From the NCBI GenBank assembly GCA_965262315.1, contig CBDHFJ010000073.1:1-47743 (forward strand): a stretch of DNA of 47,743 bases, read 5' to 3'. Both the position numbers and the translations under genes were made by a program. The notes under the pieces are model-generated. The model was not told where the DNA came from and searched no databases. It saw only the letters and a list, made by a program, of their open reading frames with translations. Numbering within the stretch: the stretch's first letter is position 1; each line of letters begins with the position of its first letter. Below are positions 33,283 through 41,412 of this stretch, one piece after another. This DNA comes from JBCCFK01 sp965262315. Its GTDB lineage: Bacteria > Actinomycetota > Acidimicrobiia > Acidimicrobiales > UBA8592.

Positions 33283-34494
33283 TCAGGCGACGAGCTGTGA
33301 CTGGCCCTTCAACAGCGCAGAGTTGGGGTTCTCCGGCAGCTCGGTGAGCGGCACCTTGATCTCGTCCACCGTCGGGCCGTGCGTTGCCGCCAGCTCGTCG
33401 CACAGGCCGAGGTCGAAGCCGTACAGTTTCGCAGCGTTCTCGCCCAGGATTCGACGCATCGTCGATTCGTCGACGTCGGAGAAGACCTGGCGGAGGTGTT
33501 CCCGGGTGTAGGGGCCGGTGCCTTCGTCATGGGGATAGTCGCTCCCCCACATGAACCGGTCGTCGCCCATCAGCTCCATGGCCGCCACGTCGTTCGGTCC
33601 CGGGAAGCTGGCTCCGAGCCACACGCTCTGCTGGAAGTACTCGGTCGCGGTCCGAGGCAGTGCGTCCTCGGGGCGGTACTTGAGCTCGCCGATGGCCCCG
33701 CTCTGCACGCTCTTGATGATCCGGTCGAGGTTCTCGAGCATCGGCGGGAAGTTGGAGGCCCCGATCTCGGTCATGACGAACTTCATCTTGGGGAATCGCT
33801 CGAACACGCCGGCGAGCAGCATGTGCGAGAAGGCGCGGACGCCGTAGAACGGCACCTCACTGATCATGATCATCGGGGTGGCCGGATAGCGGCCGTAGTT
33901 GGGCGAGCCGGTGCCCCCGTGGAGGTTGACCGGAATGTCCAGGTCCTGCAGCGCAGCCCAGAGGCGGTCGTAGGCGGGGTCGTAGAGCGGCTGGACCCAG
34001 CTCACGTCCGGGGCCACGGTGGGCAACAGCACACCGCCGGTCAGCCCGTTCTCCTTGATCCAGGTGGCGTCCTCGATCGCGTCGTCGATGTCGTTCACGA
34101 AGATCTGGCCCACACCGGCGCGCCGGCCCGGTCGGCGCGAGCAGAAGTCCGCCAGCCACCGGTTGTGGGCCTGAATGCCGGCACGTCGGCGGGGGTACTC
34201 CTCGGGCTTGGGCGGCTGCGCGAACAGCACGAAGCCCGGGTAGAAGGGCGGCACGGTGTTGGGGAACAGAACCTCACCGACGACGCCGTCGGCCAACTGG
34301 TCCGAGTCGCGCCGATCGTCGTCCCAGTTCCGGATGCGCAGGTCGGTGTCGCGCAGGTCCTTCCAGGGGTTCTTGTACTTCTCCCGCCAGGCGTCGAACT
34401 CGTCGCGGAAACCCGGGTCGAGGTACTCGCGGTACGTCTCGTGGTTGGCGCCGGCGTGCGTGTCCGAGGAGATGATCGTGTAGCGGTCGCTCAT
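33283..34494 (-). CDS. Amidohydrolase family protein (ACMSD-like, amidohydrolase 2)
   Basis: A 403-residue metal-dependent TIM-barrel protein. Metal-ligand regions are the N-terminal IISSDTHAG (D-x-H), LDIPVNLHGGTG (His) and the catalytic Asp in FMWGSDYPHDEG, the layout of ACMSD-like decarboxylases/hydrolases. Such proteins are common in actinobacterial lipid and aromatic catabolism, with unknown substrates. The ATG at 34494 lies 7 nt after a TAGTCT box that overlaps a dyad. It is transcribed downstream of the TetR gene with a 33-nt gap. Confidence 0.9.
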   Translation of the reverse strand: MSDRYTIISSDTHAGANHETYREYLDPGFRDEFDAWREKYKNPWKDLRDTDLRIRNWDDDRRDSDQLADGVVGEVLFPNTVPPFYPGFVLFAQPPKPEEYPRRRAGIQAHNRWLADFCSRRPGRRAGVGQIFVNDIDDAIEDATWIKENGLTGGVLLPTVAPDVSWVQPLYDPAYDRLWAALQDLDIPVNLHGGTGSPNYGRYPATPMIMISEVPFYGVRAFSHMLLAGVFERFPKMKFVMTEIGASNFPPMLENLDRIIKSVQSGAIGELKYRPEDALPRTATEYFQQSVWLGASFPGPNDVAAMELMGDDRFMWGSDYPHDEGTGPYTREHLRQVFSDVDESTMRRILGENAAKLYGFDLGLCDELAATHGPTVDEIKVPLTELPENPNSALLKGQSQLVA

Positions 34495-34501
34495 GCGAGC
34501 A

Positions 34502-34524
34502 AGACTAGAACTACGTTTCAGTTC
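34502..34524 (-). promoter_or_regulatory. -10 element (TAGTCT) and overlapping GAACT-N7-AGTTC dyad
   Basis: On the minus strand TAGTCT (34507-34502) ends 7 nt before the amidohydrolase ATG. Immediately upstream, GAACT (34524-34520) and AGTTC (34512-34508) form an inverted repeat separated by 7 nt. The core resembles the KstR consensus TNNAACNNGTTNNA but with a 3-nt rather than 2-nt centre. It is a candidate operator for the adjacent TetR protein. Confidence 0.45.
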
Positions 34525-34527
34525 ACT

Positions 34528-35148
34528 TCAAGCACACCCACGGCCGATCAGGTCCGCCGTCCGTTCGATGCGCCGCTTCACGTCGGCATCGGTGATGGTG
34601 CCGGCGTGCCGACTGCGGACGAGCTGGTTGAGCACGGCACTCATCACGTCGACGATGTCGACCCGCAGCTCTGCCGACAGATCCGGCAGCACGGCCGCGA
34701 AGGTGTCGGTCTGGCGGCTGGTGAAGGTGACGTAGAGCTCGGCGGCGACCGGGTCGGTGGTCGTCTGCAGATGCAGCAGTGCCCCGTAGAACCGCGGCTG
34801 GCGCTCGAACGCCGCGGCGGCACGGCCGTACACGGCGGCCAGCCGTTCGGCGACGGTGCCCGTCGCCGCGACAGCCTGGGGGGCCGGGAAGCCCGAGGAC
34901 CAGCGGACCAGCGCCTCCGCCATCAGATGATCCTTCGACCCGAAGTAGCGGTACAGGGTGCCGAGTGCGACACCCGCCTCTGCTGCCACGGCCTTCACCT
35001 GGATGTCGGCGTAGTCGACCTCGCCGAGCATCGTCACGGCGGCGTCGACGATCCTGTCGCGGCGCTCTCGCTGATCGAGCGGCAACGACTCGACGTCGGG
35101 GATGTCGCGGTCGGGCGCGGCGCGCGGCCGGGTCGAGTGTCTCGCCAT
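34528..35148 (-). CDS. TetR/AcrR family regulator (KstR-like)
   Basis: A 206-residue repressor-type protein. The N-terminal helix-turn-helix reads RRDRIVDAAVTMLGEVDYADIQVKAVAAEAGVALGTLYRYFGSKDHLMAEAL, with GTLYRYFGSK as the recognition region. The C-terminal ligand domain is helical. The arrangement resembles KstR, which controls steroid catabolism in response to a CoA thioester, but the identity is not proven. It lies among P450, PhyH, amidohydrolase and nitroreductase genes, which may be its targets. Confidence 0.88.
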   Translation of the reverse strand: MARHSTRPRAAPDRDIPDVESLPLDQRERRDRIVDAAVTMLGEVDYADIQVKAVAAEAGVALGTLYRYFGSKDHLMAEALVRWSSGFPAPQAVAATGTVAERLAAVYGRAAAAFERQPRFYGALLHLQTTTDPVAAELYVTFTSRQTDTFAAVLPDLSAELRVDIVDVMSAVLNQLVRSRHAGTITDADVKRRIERTADLIGRGCA

Positions 35149-35175
35149 CGGCCCATCATGCCAGCGCGTCGGCCG

Positions 35176-36306
35176 TCAGATACTCAGGTCGAGGGCGTTG
35201 TAGTCGTGCAACGCCTCGCGGGCGGCGTCGTCCCACACGAAGCGCTGACCCCGCAACGGCTGATAGTCGAAGGGCTCCTCGTCGGGGTACCGCTCCGCCC
35301 GGGCAGCGATTGCGTAGCCGATCACCTTCGACCGCTCGGCGATGCGCTCCTCGTCGAGCACCCCGCGGATGCCGTGGATGCCGCTGCCCATGGCGCCGAG
35401 CACCGACCGGCGCCGATGGAACCCCAGATTCAGCGTGGTCCTGGGCCGATCACTGGTGTTCGCGAACGATCCGTGTACCGCCTGCCGGTTGACGATGGCG
35501 ACATCACCCGGTTCGCACACCAGCGGAACCGCTTCGGGCAGTCGATCACTGCCGACGGCCTCCATGCGCTCGGCAAGATCCACCGACCGCTGCTTGTGCG
35601 TTCCGGGGAGCACCCAGACCCCGTTCTCGGGCTCGCACCCCTCGACCTGGGCCATCAGGTTGAAGCCGTGCGAGCCCTGGTCCCAGTCGGGCGAGTCCCA
35701 GTGCGTCACGCCGTCGCGGTGCCAGGCCACGGACGGACCGACCCCGGGGTCCTTCATGAAGATTCCCTCGTTGAACGGCGTGAAGTCGTCACCGTTCAAC
35801 GCCGCGGCGATCCCGAGGAGCCCCGGATGCCCGTAGAGCCGCAGGTGGGCGTCGATGTACTGGAGTGAACCCACGACCACGTAGACGACCTCGTCGGGCG
35901 CGTCGTCGGCGGGCGTGGGTTCGTGCATCTTCACCGGGTGGCGGCCGTGCGAGGCCTTCGTCCCACCGACGGGGTCGCTCAGCGCCTTGCCCCAGACGAC
36001 CGAATGGCTCCGAAGACCGGTGCCCACGGCGGGTTTGCCGTTGATGTCGACCTCGCTGCCGCGGTGGGTCGGCAGCCGGCGCTTGAAGGCGGCGATGTCG
36101 GCTCGCATGTCGGCGAGTTCGTCCTCGTCGACCACGCCTTCGAAGACGTAGAAGCCGGTGCGCCAGTACGCCTCGACGATGTCCGGGTGGAGCGCGCAGT
36201 CGCCGACGAACCGCAGCGGGCCGCGGTTGCCCATCTCGAACGCTCGCGCCCGACCCTCGGCGTAGTAGGCCTCGATGGCGTCCTCGCCGACGGCAAGCGT
36301 GCGCAC
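35176..36306 (-). CDS. Phytanoyl-CoA dioxygenase (PhyH) family protein
   Basis: A 376-residue Fe(II)/2-oxoglutarate oxygenase. The iron-binding HxD is in VAWHRDGVTHWD and the distal His in NRQAVHGSFANTS, with Arg in RPRTTLNLGFHRR as the likely 2-oxoglutarate anchor. It is longer than the other two PhyH proteins because of an extra C-terminal segment ending in LHDYNALDLSI. It starts with GTG at 36306, 18 nt after the P450 stop, so the P450 and this oxygenase are probably co-transcribed and act on the same compound (inference). Confidence 0.87.
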   Translation of the reverse strand: MRTLAVGEDAIEAYYAEGRARAFEMGNRGPLRFVGDCALHPDIVEAYWRTGFYVFEGVVDEDELADMRADIAAFKRRLPTHRGSEVDINGKPAVGTGLRSHSVVWGKALSDPVGGTKASHGRHPVKMHEPTPADDAPDEVVYVVVGSLQYIDAHLRLYGHPGLLGIAAALNGDDFTPFNEGIFMKDPGVGPSVAWHRDGVTHWDSPDWDQGSHGFNLMAQVEGCEPENGVWVLPGTHKQRSVDLAERMEAVGSDRLPEAVPLVCEPGDVAIVNRQAVHGSFANTSDRPRTTLNLGFHRRRSVLGAMGSGIHGIRGVLDEERIAERSKVIGYAIAARAERYPDEEPFDYQPLRGQRFVWDDAAREALHDYNALDLSI

Positions 36307-36324
36307 GACTCTCGACCGGTCAGG

Positions 36325-37616
36325 TCAGCGCTTCTGGCCGGCCGGGAACGACATCGGCATGATGCGCGGGCCGCGGACCTGGCCACCGGCCCACTTCATG
36401 GGCTCGCGGTCGCTGACCTCGAACTCGGGGATGCGCTCGAGCCAGACGCGAACCGCGGTGGTCATCTCCAGGCGGGCGAGGTTCGAGCCGGCACAGCGAT
36501 GCACACCCGAGCCGAAGGCGATGTGGCGGTTCTTCGCGCGGTCGATGATGAACTCGTCCGGGTCCTCGAAGTGCTCGGGATCGTGGCAGGCGGCCGGGAA
36601 ATTCATCAGGATCTTGTCGCCCTGCTTGATGTGGACGCCCTGGAAGTCGATGTCGGTCTCGGCCACGCGGGCCATGGTGACCGGGGCGTAATAGCGCAGG
36701 AACTCCTCGATCGCGACCGGAAGCAGCTCGGGCTCGTCGAGCAGACGCTGGCGGTCGCCCGGGTTGGTGCCCAGGTGCCACAGCGCGGAGCCGATGGAGC
36801 TCCACGTGGTGTCGATCCCGGCGACGATCAGCAGGTTGGCGATGCCGACCACGACCTCAGGCGTGATCTTGGCGTCGGGGTCGTCCAGCTCCATGAAGAT
36901 CAGCTCGGTGAGCAGGTCTTCCTTGGGGTCCTCCATGCGGCTCTGGACTTCGGCGCCGAGGAAGGCGAAGAGCTCGTCGCGGGCCTTCATGCGTCGCTCG
37001 GGGTCCACCAGCCCCTCGCCGAGGAGCGAGTTGACCCACTCGACGAACTGGTCGGCCATGCCCGGATCGACCCCGATCAGGTGCGCGATCACGCGCGGTG
37101 GGATCTGCTGGGAGTAGTCGACGGCACCATCGCACTCCCCCGACTCGATGAAGCCGTCGATCAGGCGGTGGCAGAGCTCCTCGGTGTACTCCGAGTAGGC
37201 CTGGACGGCCCGGGGAGCGAACGCCGGCAGCAGCATGCGCCGGGTCCACGTGTGCAGGGGCGGGTCGGCGGTGATCGGCGCCGCGGCGATCATCTGCTCA
37301 TAGCGCGAGAGCTCGGGGGCATTGGGTGCCGGTGGCATCACCAGGACCTGCCGCGAGCTGAGCTCGGGGATCATCTTCGCCATCTCACGGAGGTCGTCGA
37401 ACCGGGTCGGGTTCCAGGAACCGCCGAGCCGCTCGGTGTGTGCGATCGGGCACTTCTCGCGCATCTCGGCCCAGATCGGGACGGGGTCGTTGACGTACTC
37501 CTCGTCCCGGATGTCGTAGTCGGTCGTCCAGTCCTCGACGGGTCCACTCCGGGAGCCCAGATCTCGGCCTTGGATGCCAGTTTCATCTTGGCGTGCATGT
37601 CGGCGGTGTCGGTCAT
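36325..37616 (-). CDS. Cytochrome P450 with an apparent frameshift near the N-terminus
   Basis: About 430 residues if one missing base is restored. Motifs: the I-helix AGIDTTWSS, the K-helix EEFLRYYAP (ExxR) and the haem loop FGSGVHRCAGSNLARLE. The sensible N-terminus (MTDTADMHAKMKLASKAEIW) starts at the ATG at 37616. It runs in a different frame from the P450 body, which begins PVEDWTTDYDIRDEEYVNDP; the frames meet at 37538-37543 in a run of C/G. Without a shift, the body frame could start at 37677 with an Arg/Gly-rich extension unlike any P450. The motif set fits a soluble enzyme of the actinobacterial terpene/steroid-type group. Confidence 0.85.
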
Positions 37617-37665
37617 TCCCCACGTCCTTGATCTGCGCCCGTGCGCCCGGTCGGTCCGGCCGTCC

Positions 37666-37671
37666 ATCGTA
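37666..37671 (-). promoter_or_regulatory. Putative -10 element (TACGAT) of the P450 operon
   Basis: Minus-strand TACGAT lies 49 nt before the ATG at 37616; the predicted leader has a GGGGA stretch just before the start codon. Confidence 0.3.
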
Positions 37672-37708
37672 GGACATCGGTCACACCGCGACCGAACGAT
37701 GGTTCAGG

Positions 37709-37723
37709 ACGCGGTCGCCGCGT
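37709..37723 (-). terminator. Candidate hairpin after znuB
   Basis: ACGCGG and CCGCGT form a perfect 6-bp stem with a 3-nt loop, 2 nt after the znuB stop codon. There is no T-tract, so this would be an actinobacterial-type (I-shaped) terminator at best. Confidence 0.3.
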
Positions 37724-37725
37724 GC

Positions 37726-38574
37726 CTATGCGGGAGCAGGGGTACGGCGCGCGCGGCTGACGGCGTCGTAGATCTCTCGGCCGGTCAGCACCACGAAGAA
37801 CTGCAGCACACTGAAACCCGCCATCGTCGCCCCACCCGCCGTGCCGTGGTGGAAGCTCACGAGGAGTCCGGCCACCACTGCCAGCGCGCCGAAGAGCATC
37901 GCCGTGACCATGATCGCCGGCACCCGATGCACCAGGAGTGACGCGGTGGCGGGCGGACCGACCAGAAGACCGAACACCAGCAGGGTGCCGATCGCCTCGA
38001 AGCTCGCGACAATGCTCAACGCGAGCATCGCCAGCAAGGCCGCCTGGGCGAGCTGCGGCCGCATCCCGAGCGTGAGCGCCTTGTCGCGGTTGAACGTGAG
38101 CGCCATGAACGGGCGATAGAGCACGACGGTGGCGATCACGACCACGACCGCAGCGACCGTCTGCGAGCGAATGTCGCCCGTCGTCACGCCCAACACATCG
38201 CCGAACAGCAACGCCGTCACCTCGGTGCTGAACGATCGGGCTTGCGACACGATCACGATGCCGAGTGACAGCATCCCGACGAACAGCAGCCCGATGGCCG
38301 TGTCCTCCCGCACTGCGGTGCGGTTCGACACCACGGTCACCAGGCCGCTCATGACGAGGGCGGCCACGAAGGCACCGACGATCGGACTGAACCCCCACAG
38401 CACCGCCAGGGCGATGCCCGGGATGACGCCGTGGGCCAGGGCGTCACCCAGGAAGGCCAGACCCCGCAGGACCACCCACGTCCCGACCAGCGAGGTCGCG
38501 ACGACGGCGATGAGACTGCCGATCAACGCCCGCTGCATGAATGCGGGTTCGAAGGCGTCGATCAGCCAGTCCAT
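37726..38574 (-). CDS. znuB: Zinc/manganese-type ABC transporter permease (ZnuB-like)
   Basis: A 282-residue ABC-3 family permease with seven to nine hydrophobic segments. The conserved GLAFLGDALAHGVIPGIALA and the later ALTLGMRPQLAQAALLAMLALSIVASFEAIGTLLVFGLLVGPPATA region are diagnostic of ZnuB/MntB permeases. It begins 18 nt after the znuA stop on the same strand. With the ATPase encoded divergently at 40140 it would import Zn2+. It could be called AztB in the alternative nomenclature. Confidence 0.9.
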   Translation of the reverse strand: MDWLIDAFEPAFMQRALIGSLIAVVATSLVGTWVVLRGLAFLGDALAHGVIPGIALAVLWGFSPIVGAFVAALVMSGLVTVVSNRTAVREDTAIGLLFVGMLSLGIVIVSQARSFSTEVTALLFGDVLGVTTGDIRSQTVAAVVVVIATVVLYRPFMALTFNRDKALTLGMRPQLAQAALLAMLALSIVASFEAIGTLLVFGLLVGPPATASLLVHRVPAIMVTAMLFGALAVVAGLLVSFHHGTAGGATMAGFSVLQFFVVLTGREIYDAVSRARRTPAPA

Positions 38575-38592
38575 GCCGGCCAGTCTGGCGGA

Positions 38593-40012
38593 TCAGGCGC
38601 CCAGAGCGGCGGCGATCCGTTCGGCGTTCGCCCGAATCATCGCGATGTAGGTGGCACCGTCGGAGTCGGCGTCGCCCAGCGACCCGGTGTAGAGCTCGAC
38701 CACGCTGACGTCGCTGCCGACCTCGGAGGCGAGCGTCTGTGCCAGCTCGTCCGACACGGTGGTCTCGGCGAAGATCGCGACGACACCCTCGTCCTGGATG
38801 AGGTCGGTCAGCTCTGCGAGCTGCTGGGCGCTGGTCCCGTCGACGGTCGAGCCGGACGGGATGACCGTGCCCGCGACCTCGAAGCCGTACCGGTCGGCGA
38901 AGTAGCCGAACGAGTCGTGGTTGGTGATGATCACCCGACTCTCGACACCCGCAAGCACCTCCTCCACCTCGGCGTCGAGCGCGTCGAGCTCGGCGATGTA
39001 GGCATCGGCGTTCGCCCGGATGACGTCGGCATCGACGCCGTCGACGTTGGCGATCAGGTAGTCGGCGATCCCGTCGACGGCCAGCGACATCCGGGCCGGG
39101 TCGGTCCAGAAGTGCGGGTCGTCGCCGTCGTGGGCATGGCCGTGCTCGTCCTCGTGGCCGTGGTCGTCGTGCTCATCATCCTCGTGCTCGTGGTCCTCGT
39201 CGGCGTGCTCGTCATCCTTGTGCTCGCCGTCCTCACCCTCGTGCTCCCTCGTGCTCGTGGTCCTCGTCAGCGTGCTCGTCATCCTTGTGCTCGCCGTCCT
39301 CACCCTCGTGCTCGTGGTCCTCACCCTCGTGCTCGTGGTCCTCGTCGGCGTGCTCGTCATCCTTGTGCTCGCCGTCCTCACCCTCGTGCTCGTGGTCCTC
39401 GTCCTCGTGCTCGTGGTCCTCGTCAGCGTGCTCGTCATCCTTGTGCTCGCCGTCCTCACCCTCGTGCTCGTGGTCCTCATCCTCGTGCTCGTGGTCCTCG
39501 TCGGCGTGCTCGTCATCCTTGTGCTCGCCGTCCTCACCCTCGTGCTCGTGGTCCTCATCCTCGTGCTCGTGGTCCTCGTCGGCGTGCTCGTGCTCGTCGT
39601 CGTGACCGTGGTCGTGGCCACCCTCGCCGAACTCGATGGTCGACACGGTGCTGATCGCTGCGTACACCGAGACACCGTCGCCCTCGGCCGACTCGATCAC
39701 GTCGAGCAGCCCTTCCTCGAAGGACTCACCGTTCACGATCAGCACGTCGGCGTCACCGATCTGGGCAACCTGCTGGGCCGAGGCCTGGAAGTCGTGGGGG
39801 TCGGCCCCGACGGGCATCAACGTCACCACCTGCAGCTGATCCCCGGCGATGTTCTGCACCACATCACCGAGGATGTTCGTGGTCACCACCACCGTCGGGG
39901 CGTCCTCGGGCGCCTGGCTCACGGTGGCCACGTCGTCGTCGTCGCCACAGGCGCTCGCCACCAGGGCGAGCATCGCGAACAGGGCAACCAACCGCTTTGA
40001 CCAGGACGTCAT
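38593..40012 (-). pseudogene. znuA: Zinc-binding lipoprotein (ZnuA-like), reading frame broken inside a His/Asp/Glu-rich repeat
   Basis: The N-terminal frame has a lipoprotein signal (LALVASAC), then VVVTTNILGDVVQNIAGDQLQVVTLMPVGADPHDFQAS, the cluster A-I zinc-binding fold, and enters a long acidic His-rich loop. The second lobe (DPHFWTDPARMSLAVDG, VIITNHDSFGYFADRYG, GVVAIFAETTVSDELAQ) is intact but in another frame. The ATG is at 40012 behind GGAG. The break is in the repeat near 39240, where one unit is 11 bp short; otherwise the protein would be about 470 residues. Zn ligands His in ADPHDF, His in NHDSF and Glu/Asp in the last lobe are present. Phase variation, decay or assembly collapse are all possible. 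Confidence 0.88.
39181..39594 (-). repeat. 78-bp tandem repeat coding a His/Asp/Glu-rich metal-binding loop
   Basis: Five copies of a landmark (CATCCTTGTG on plus) start at 39213, 39280, 39358, 39436 and 39514. Spacing is 67, 78, 78 and 78 bp, and 78 bp encodes a 26-residue unit containing GEDGEHKDDEHADEDHEHE. The 67-bp unit is short by 11 bp, which shifts the frame. Copies are near-identical, so slippage and recombination are expected. Confidence 0.85.
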
Positions 40013-40045
40013 GTGGTACTCCAAACTGGACGAACGTTACTGAGA

Positions 40046-40062
40046 ACGAGTATCAGTACGAG
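40046..40062. promoter_or_regulatory. Zur-box-like site 1 (GAACGAGTATC type) near znuA
   Basis: The sequence ACGAGT-ATCAG-TACGAG lies about 35 nt upstream of the znuA ATG. Its half GAACGAGTATC (40044-40054) matches the recurring pattern GAAYGAGWATC. A TAACGT -10 element on the minus strand (40039-40034) is just downstream, so binding would block znuAB transcription. Confidence 0.5.
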
Positions 40063-40098
40063 AACGCTACGGGCGCTCCAGACCTTCCGCAACTCAGA

Positions 40099-40115
40099 AC
40101 GAGAATCGGTTTCGA
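40099..40115. promoter_or_regulatory. Zur-box-like site 2 before the zinc ATPase
   Basis: ACGAGA-ATCGG-TTTCGA includes GAACGAGAATC (40097-40107), one base from the half-site in the perfect box at 41378. It precedes the TACTCT -10 of the ATPase by 12 nt, a typical repressor position. Confidence 0.5.
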
Positions 40116-40127
40116 TCGCGCAGCCCC

Positions 40128-40133
40128 TACTCT
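40128..40133 (+). promoter_or_regulatory. Putative -10 element (TACTCT), leaderless start
   Basis: TACTCT ends 6 nt before the GTG at 40140, supporting a GTG start on a leaderless transcript. Confidence 0.5.
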
Positions 40134-40139
40134 GAGCGG

Positions 40140-40877
40140 GTGCCGCCGGCCATCTCGACCAGGAACCTCCAGGCCAGCTACGCCGATACCGTGGTGCTCG
40201 ACGGCGTCACCATCGACGTGCCAGCGGCCTCGACCCTGGCGGTCATCGGCCCCAACGGCTCCGGGAAGTCGACGTTCCTGAACGTCCTGGCCGGAGCGCT
40301 TCGCCCCAGCCGAGGGACGGTGAGCATCGGCGGGCCGCCGCCCGCGCTGGTCCTGCAATCCACCAACGTCGACAAGAGCCTGCCGATCACGGTGCACGAG
40401 ACCGTCGCCCTCGCCCGTTACCCCCGGCTGGGCCTCTTCCGGCGTTTCGGGCCGGCGGACCGCGCCGCGGTCGCCGAGGCACTCGATCGCCTGCAGATCG
40501 CGGATCTCGCAGGGCGACAGGTGCACGAGCTCTCGGGTGGGCAGCGCCAGCGGACGATGGTGGCCCAAGGCATCGCACAGGAGACCGACGTCCTGCTGCT
40601 CGACGAGCCCGTGGCCGGCCTCGACGTGATCTCGCGCGAGATCATCCTCGACCTCATCGACGACGAGGTCGGCGCCGGACGCACCATCATCGTGACCACA
40701 CACTCGTTGGAGGAGGCCCGCCGGTGCGACCAGGTTCTGCTACTCGCCACCGAGGCCGTCGCGGCCGGAAGCCCGGCGCACGTTCTGTCCGAGGACCACC
40801 TTCGTACGGCCTTCGGCGCCAACTTCATCCGCGTCGGCGACGAGTTCATCCTGGACGAACCCGGCCACGCGACCTGA
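40140..40877 (+). CDS. znuC: Zinc-type ABC transporter ATP-binding protein (ZnuC-like)
   Basis: A 245-residue ABC ATPase. Walker A is GPNGSGKST, the Q-loop region is LVLQSTNVDKSLPITVHETV, the signature is LSGGQRQRTMVAQGI, Walker B is VLLLDEPVAGLD and the switch is VTTHSLEEA. The spacing and the LPITVHETVALARYP segment are typical of Zn/Mn importers (ZnuC/AztA). It is divergent from znuA/znuB, sharing a 127-nt regulatory region with two Zur-like sites, and starts with GTG. It is followed by the Zur gene. Confidence 0.85.
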   Translation: MPPAISTRNLQASYADTVVLDGVTIDVPAASTLAVIGPNGSGKSTFLNVLAGALRPSRGTVSIGGPPPALVLQSTNVDKSLPITVHETVALARYPRLGLFRRFGPADRAAVAEALDRLQIADLAGRQVHELSGGQRQRTMVAQGIAQETDVLLLDEPVAGLDVISREIILDLIDDEVGAGRTIIVTTHSLEEARRCDQVLLLATEAVAAGSPAHVLSEDHLRTAFGANFIRVGDEFILDEPGHAT

Positions 40878-40890
40878 GAGCATTCCCACC

Positions 40891-40912
40891 GGTTCTCATT
40901 CGTCGGTACACT
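40891..40912 (+). promoter_or_regulatory. Zur half-site and -10 element before zur
   Basis: GGTTCTCATTC (40891-40901) is the reverse complement of GAATGAGAACC, a 10 of 11 match to the half-site in the box at 41378. TACACT (40907-40912) ends 7 nt before the ATG at 40920. Together they suggest weak autoregulation of a leaderless zur transcript. Confidence 0.45.
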
Positions 40913-40919
40913 GGGCCGC

Positions 40920-41372
40920 ATGGCCGAGGCGAACGTCGAGCAACGAGACGTCGACAGCGAGGTCGCCGCGCTCCTGCGCCGCGCCGACCAGCGCTACACC
41001 AGTGGGCGCCGCCGGCTCGTGGCCGCCCTGCAGCAGGGCCGAGGGCCGCTGACCATCACGCAGATCCTCGACACCGACGACTCCCTGGCCCAGTCCAGCG
41101 TGTACCGGAACCTCACGATCCTCGAGGAGGTCGGCGCGGTCTCGCGCATCATCACGCGCGACGACTTCGCCCGGTACGAACTGGCTGAGCATCTCACCGA
41201 GCACCACCATCACCTGATCTGCTCGAGTTGCGGCGACGTCGCCGACTTCTCGCTCGACAGCTCCACCGAGGACAGCCTCGACCTGGCTCTCCACCGGGCG
41301 GCCGACGCCCTCGGCTTCGACGTGGAGGCGCACCGCCTCGACCTGCTCGGTGTGTGCGCCGACTGCAACTGA
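40920..41372 (+). CDS. zur: Fur family regulator, probable zinc uptake regulator Zur
   Basis: A 150-residue Fur-family protein. The winged helix is YTSGRRRLVAALQQGRGPLTITQILDTDDSLAQSSVYRNLTILEEVGAVSRI. The metal-rich segment EHHHHLICSSCGDVADF and the C-terminal CADC supply the His cluster and both CxxC pairs of the structural zinc site. Its location between two zinc-type ATPases, with matching operator-like sites, makes Zur far more likely than Fur. With zinc it would repress znuAB, znuC and the ATPase at 41413. Confidence 0.9.
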   Translation: MAEANVEQRDVDSEVAALLRRADQRYTSGRRRLVAALQQGRGPLTITQILDTDDSLAQSSVYRNLTILEEVGAVSRIITRDDFARYELAEHLTEHHHHLICSSCGDVADFSLDSSTEDSLDLALHRAADALGFDVEAHRLDLLGVCADCN

Positions 41373-41377
41373 CGCGA

Positions 41378-41394
41378 ATGAGAATCAGTCTCAT
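41378..41394 (+). promoter_or_regulatory. Zur box (ATGAGA-N5-TCTCAT) before the second ATPase
   Basis: ATGAGA (41378-41383) and TCTCAT (41389-41394) are exact inverted repeats around ATCAG. The site sits 6 nt upstream of the TAGCGT -10, over the -35 region. It is the most symmetric member of the motif set and resembles actinobacterial Zur sites. Confidence 0.6.
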
Positions 41395-41400
41395 CGATGG

Positions 41401-41406
41401 TAGCGT
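41401..41406 (+). promoter_or_regulatory. Putative -10 element (TAGCGT), leaderless start
   Basis: TAGCGT ends 6 nt before the GTG at 41413, directly after the Zur box. Confidence 0.5.
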
Positions 41407-41412
41407 GACCGC

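Noticed and set aside
39181..39594. Regularly spaced direct repeats as a possible CRISPR array
   Set aside because: The spacing units are themselves near-identical and in coding frame, with no unique spacers and no cas genes.
39218..40000. Long plus-strand open frame across the znuA repeat encoding Leu/Val-rich, membrane-like sequence
   Set aside because: It is the antisense translation of the GAG/CAC/GAC-rich repeat. It has no start context, and the opposite strand encodes a recognisable zinc-binding protein.
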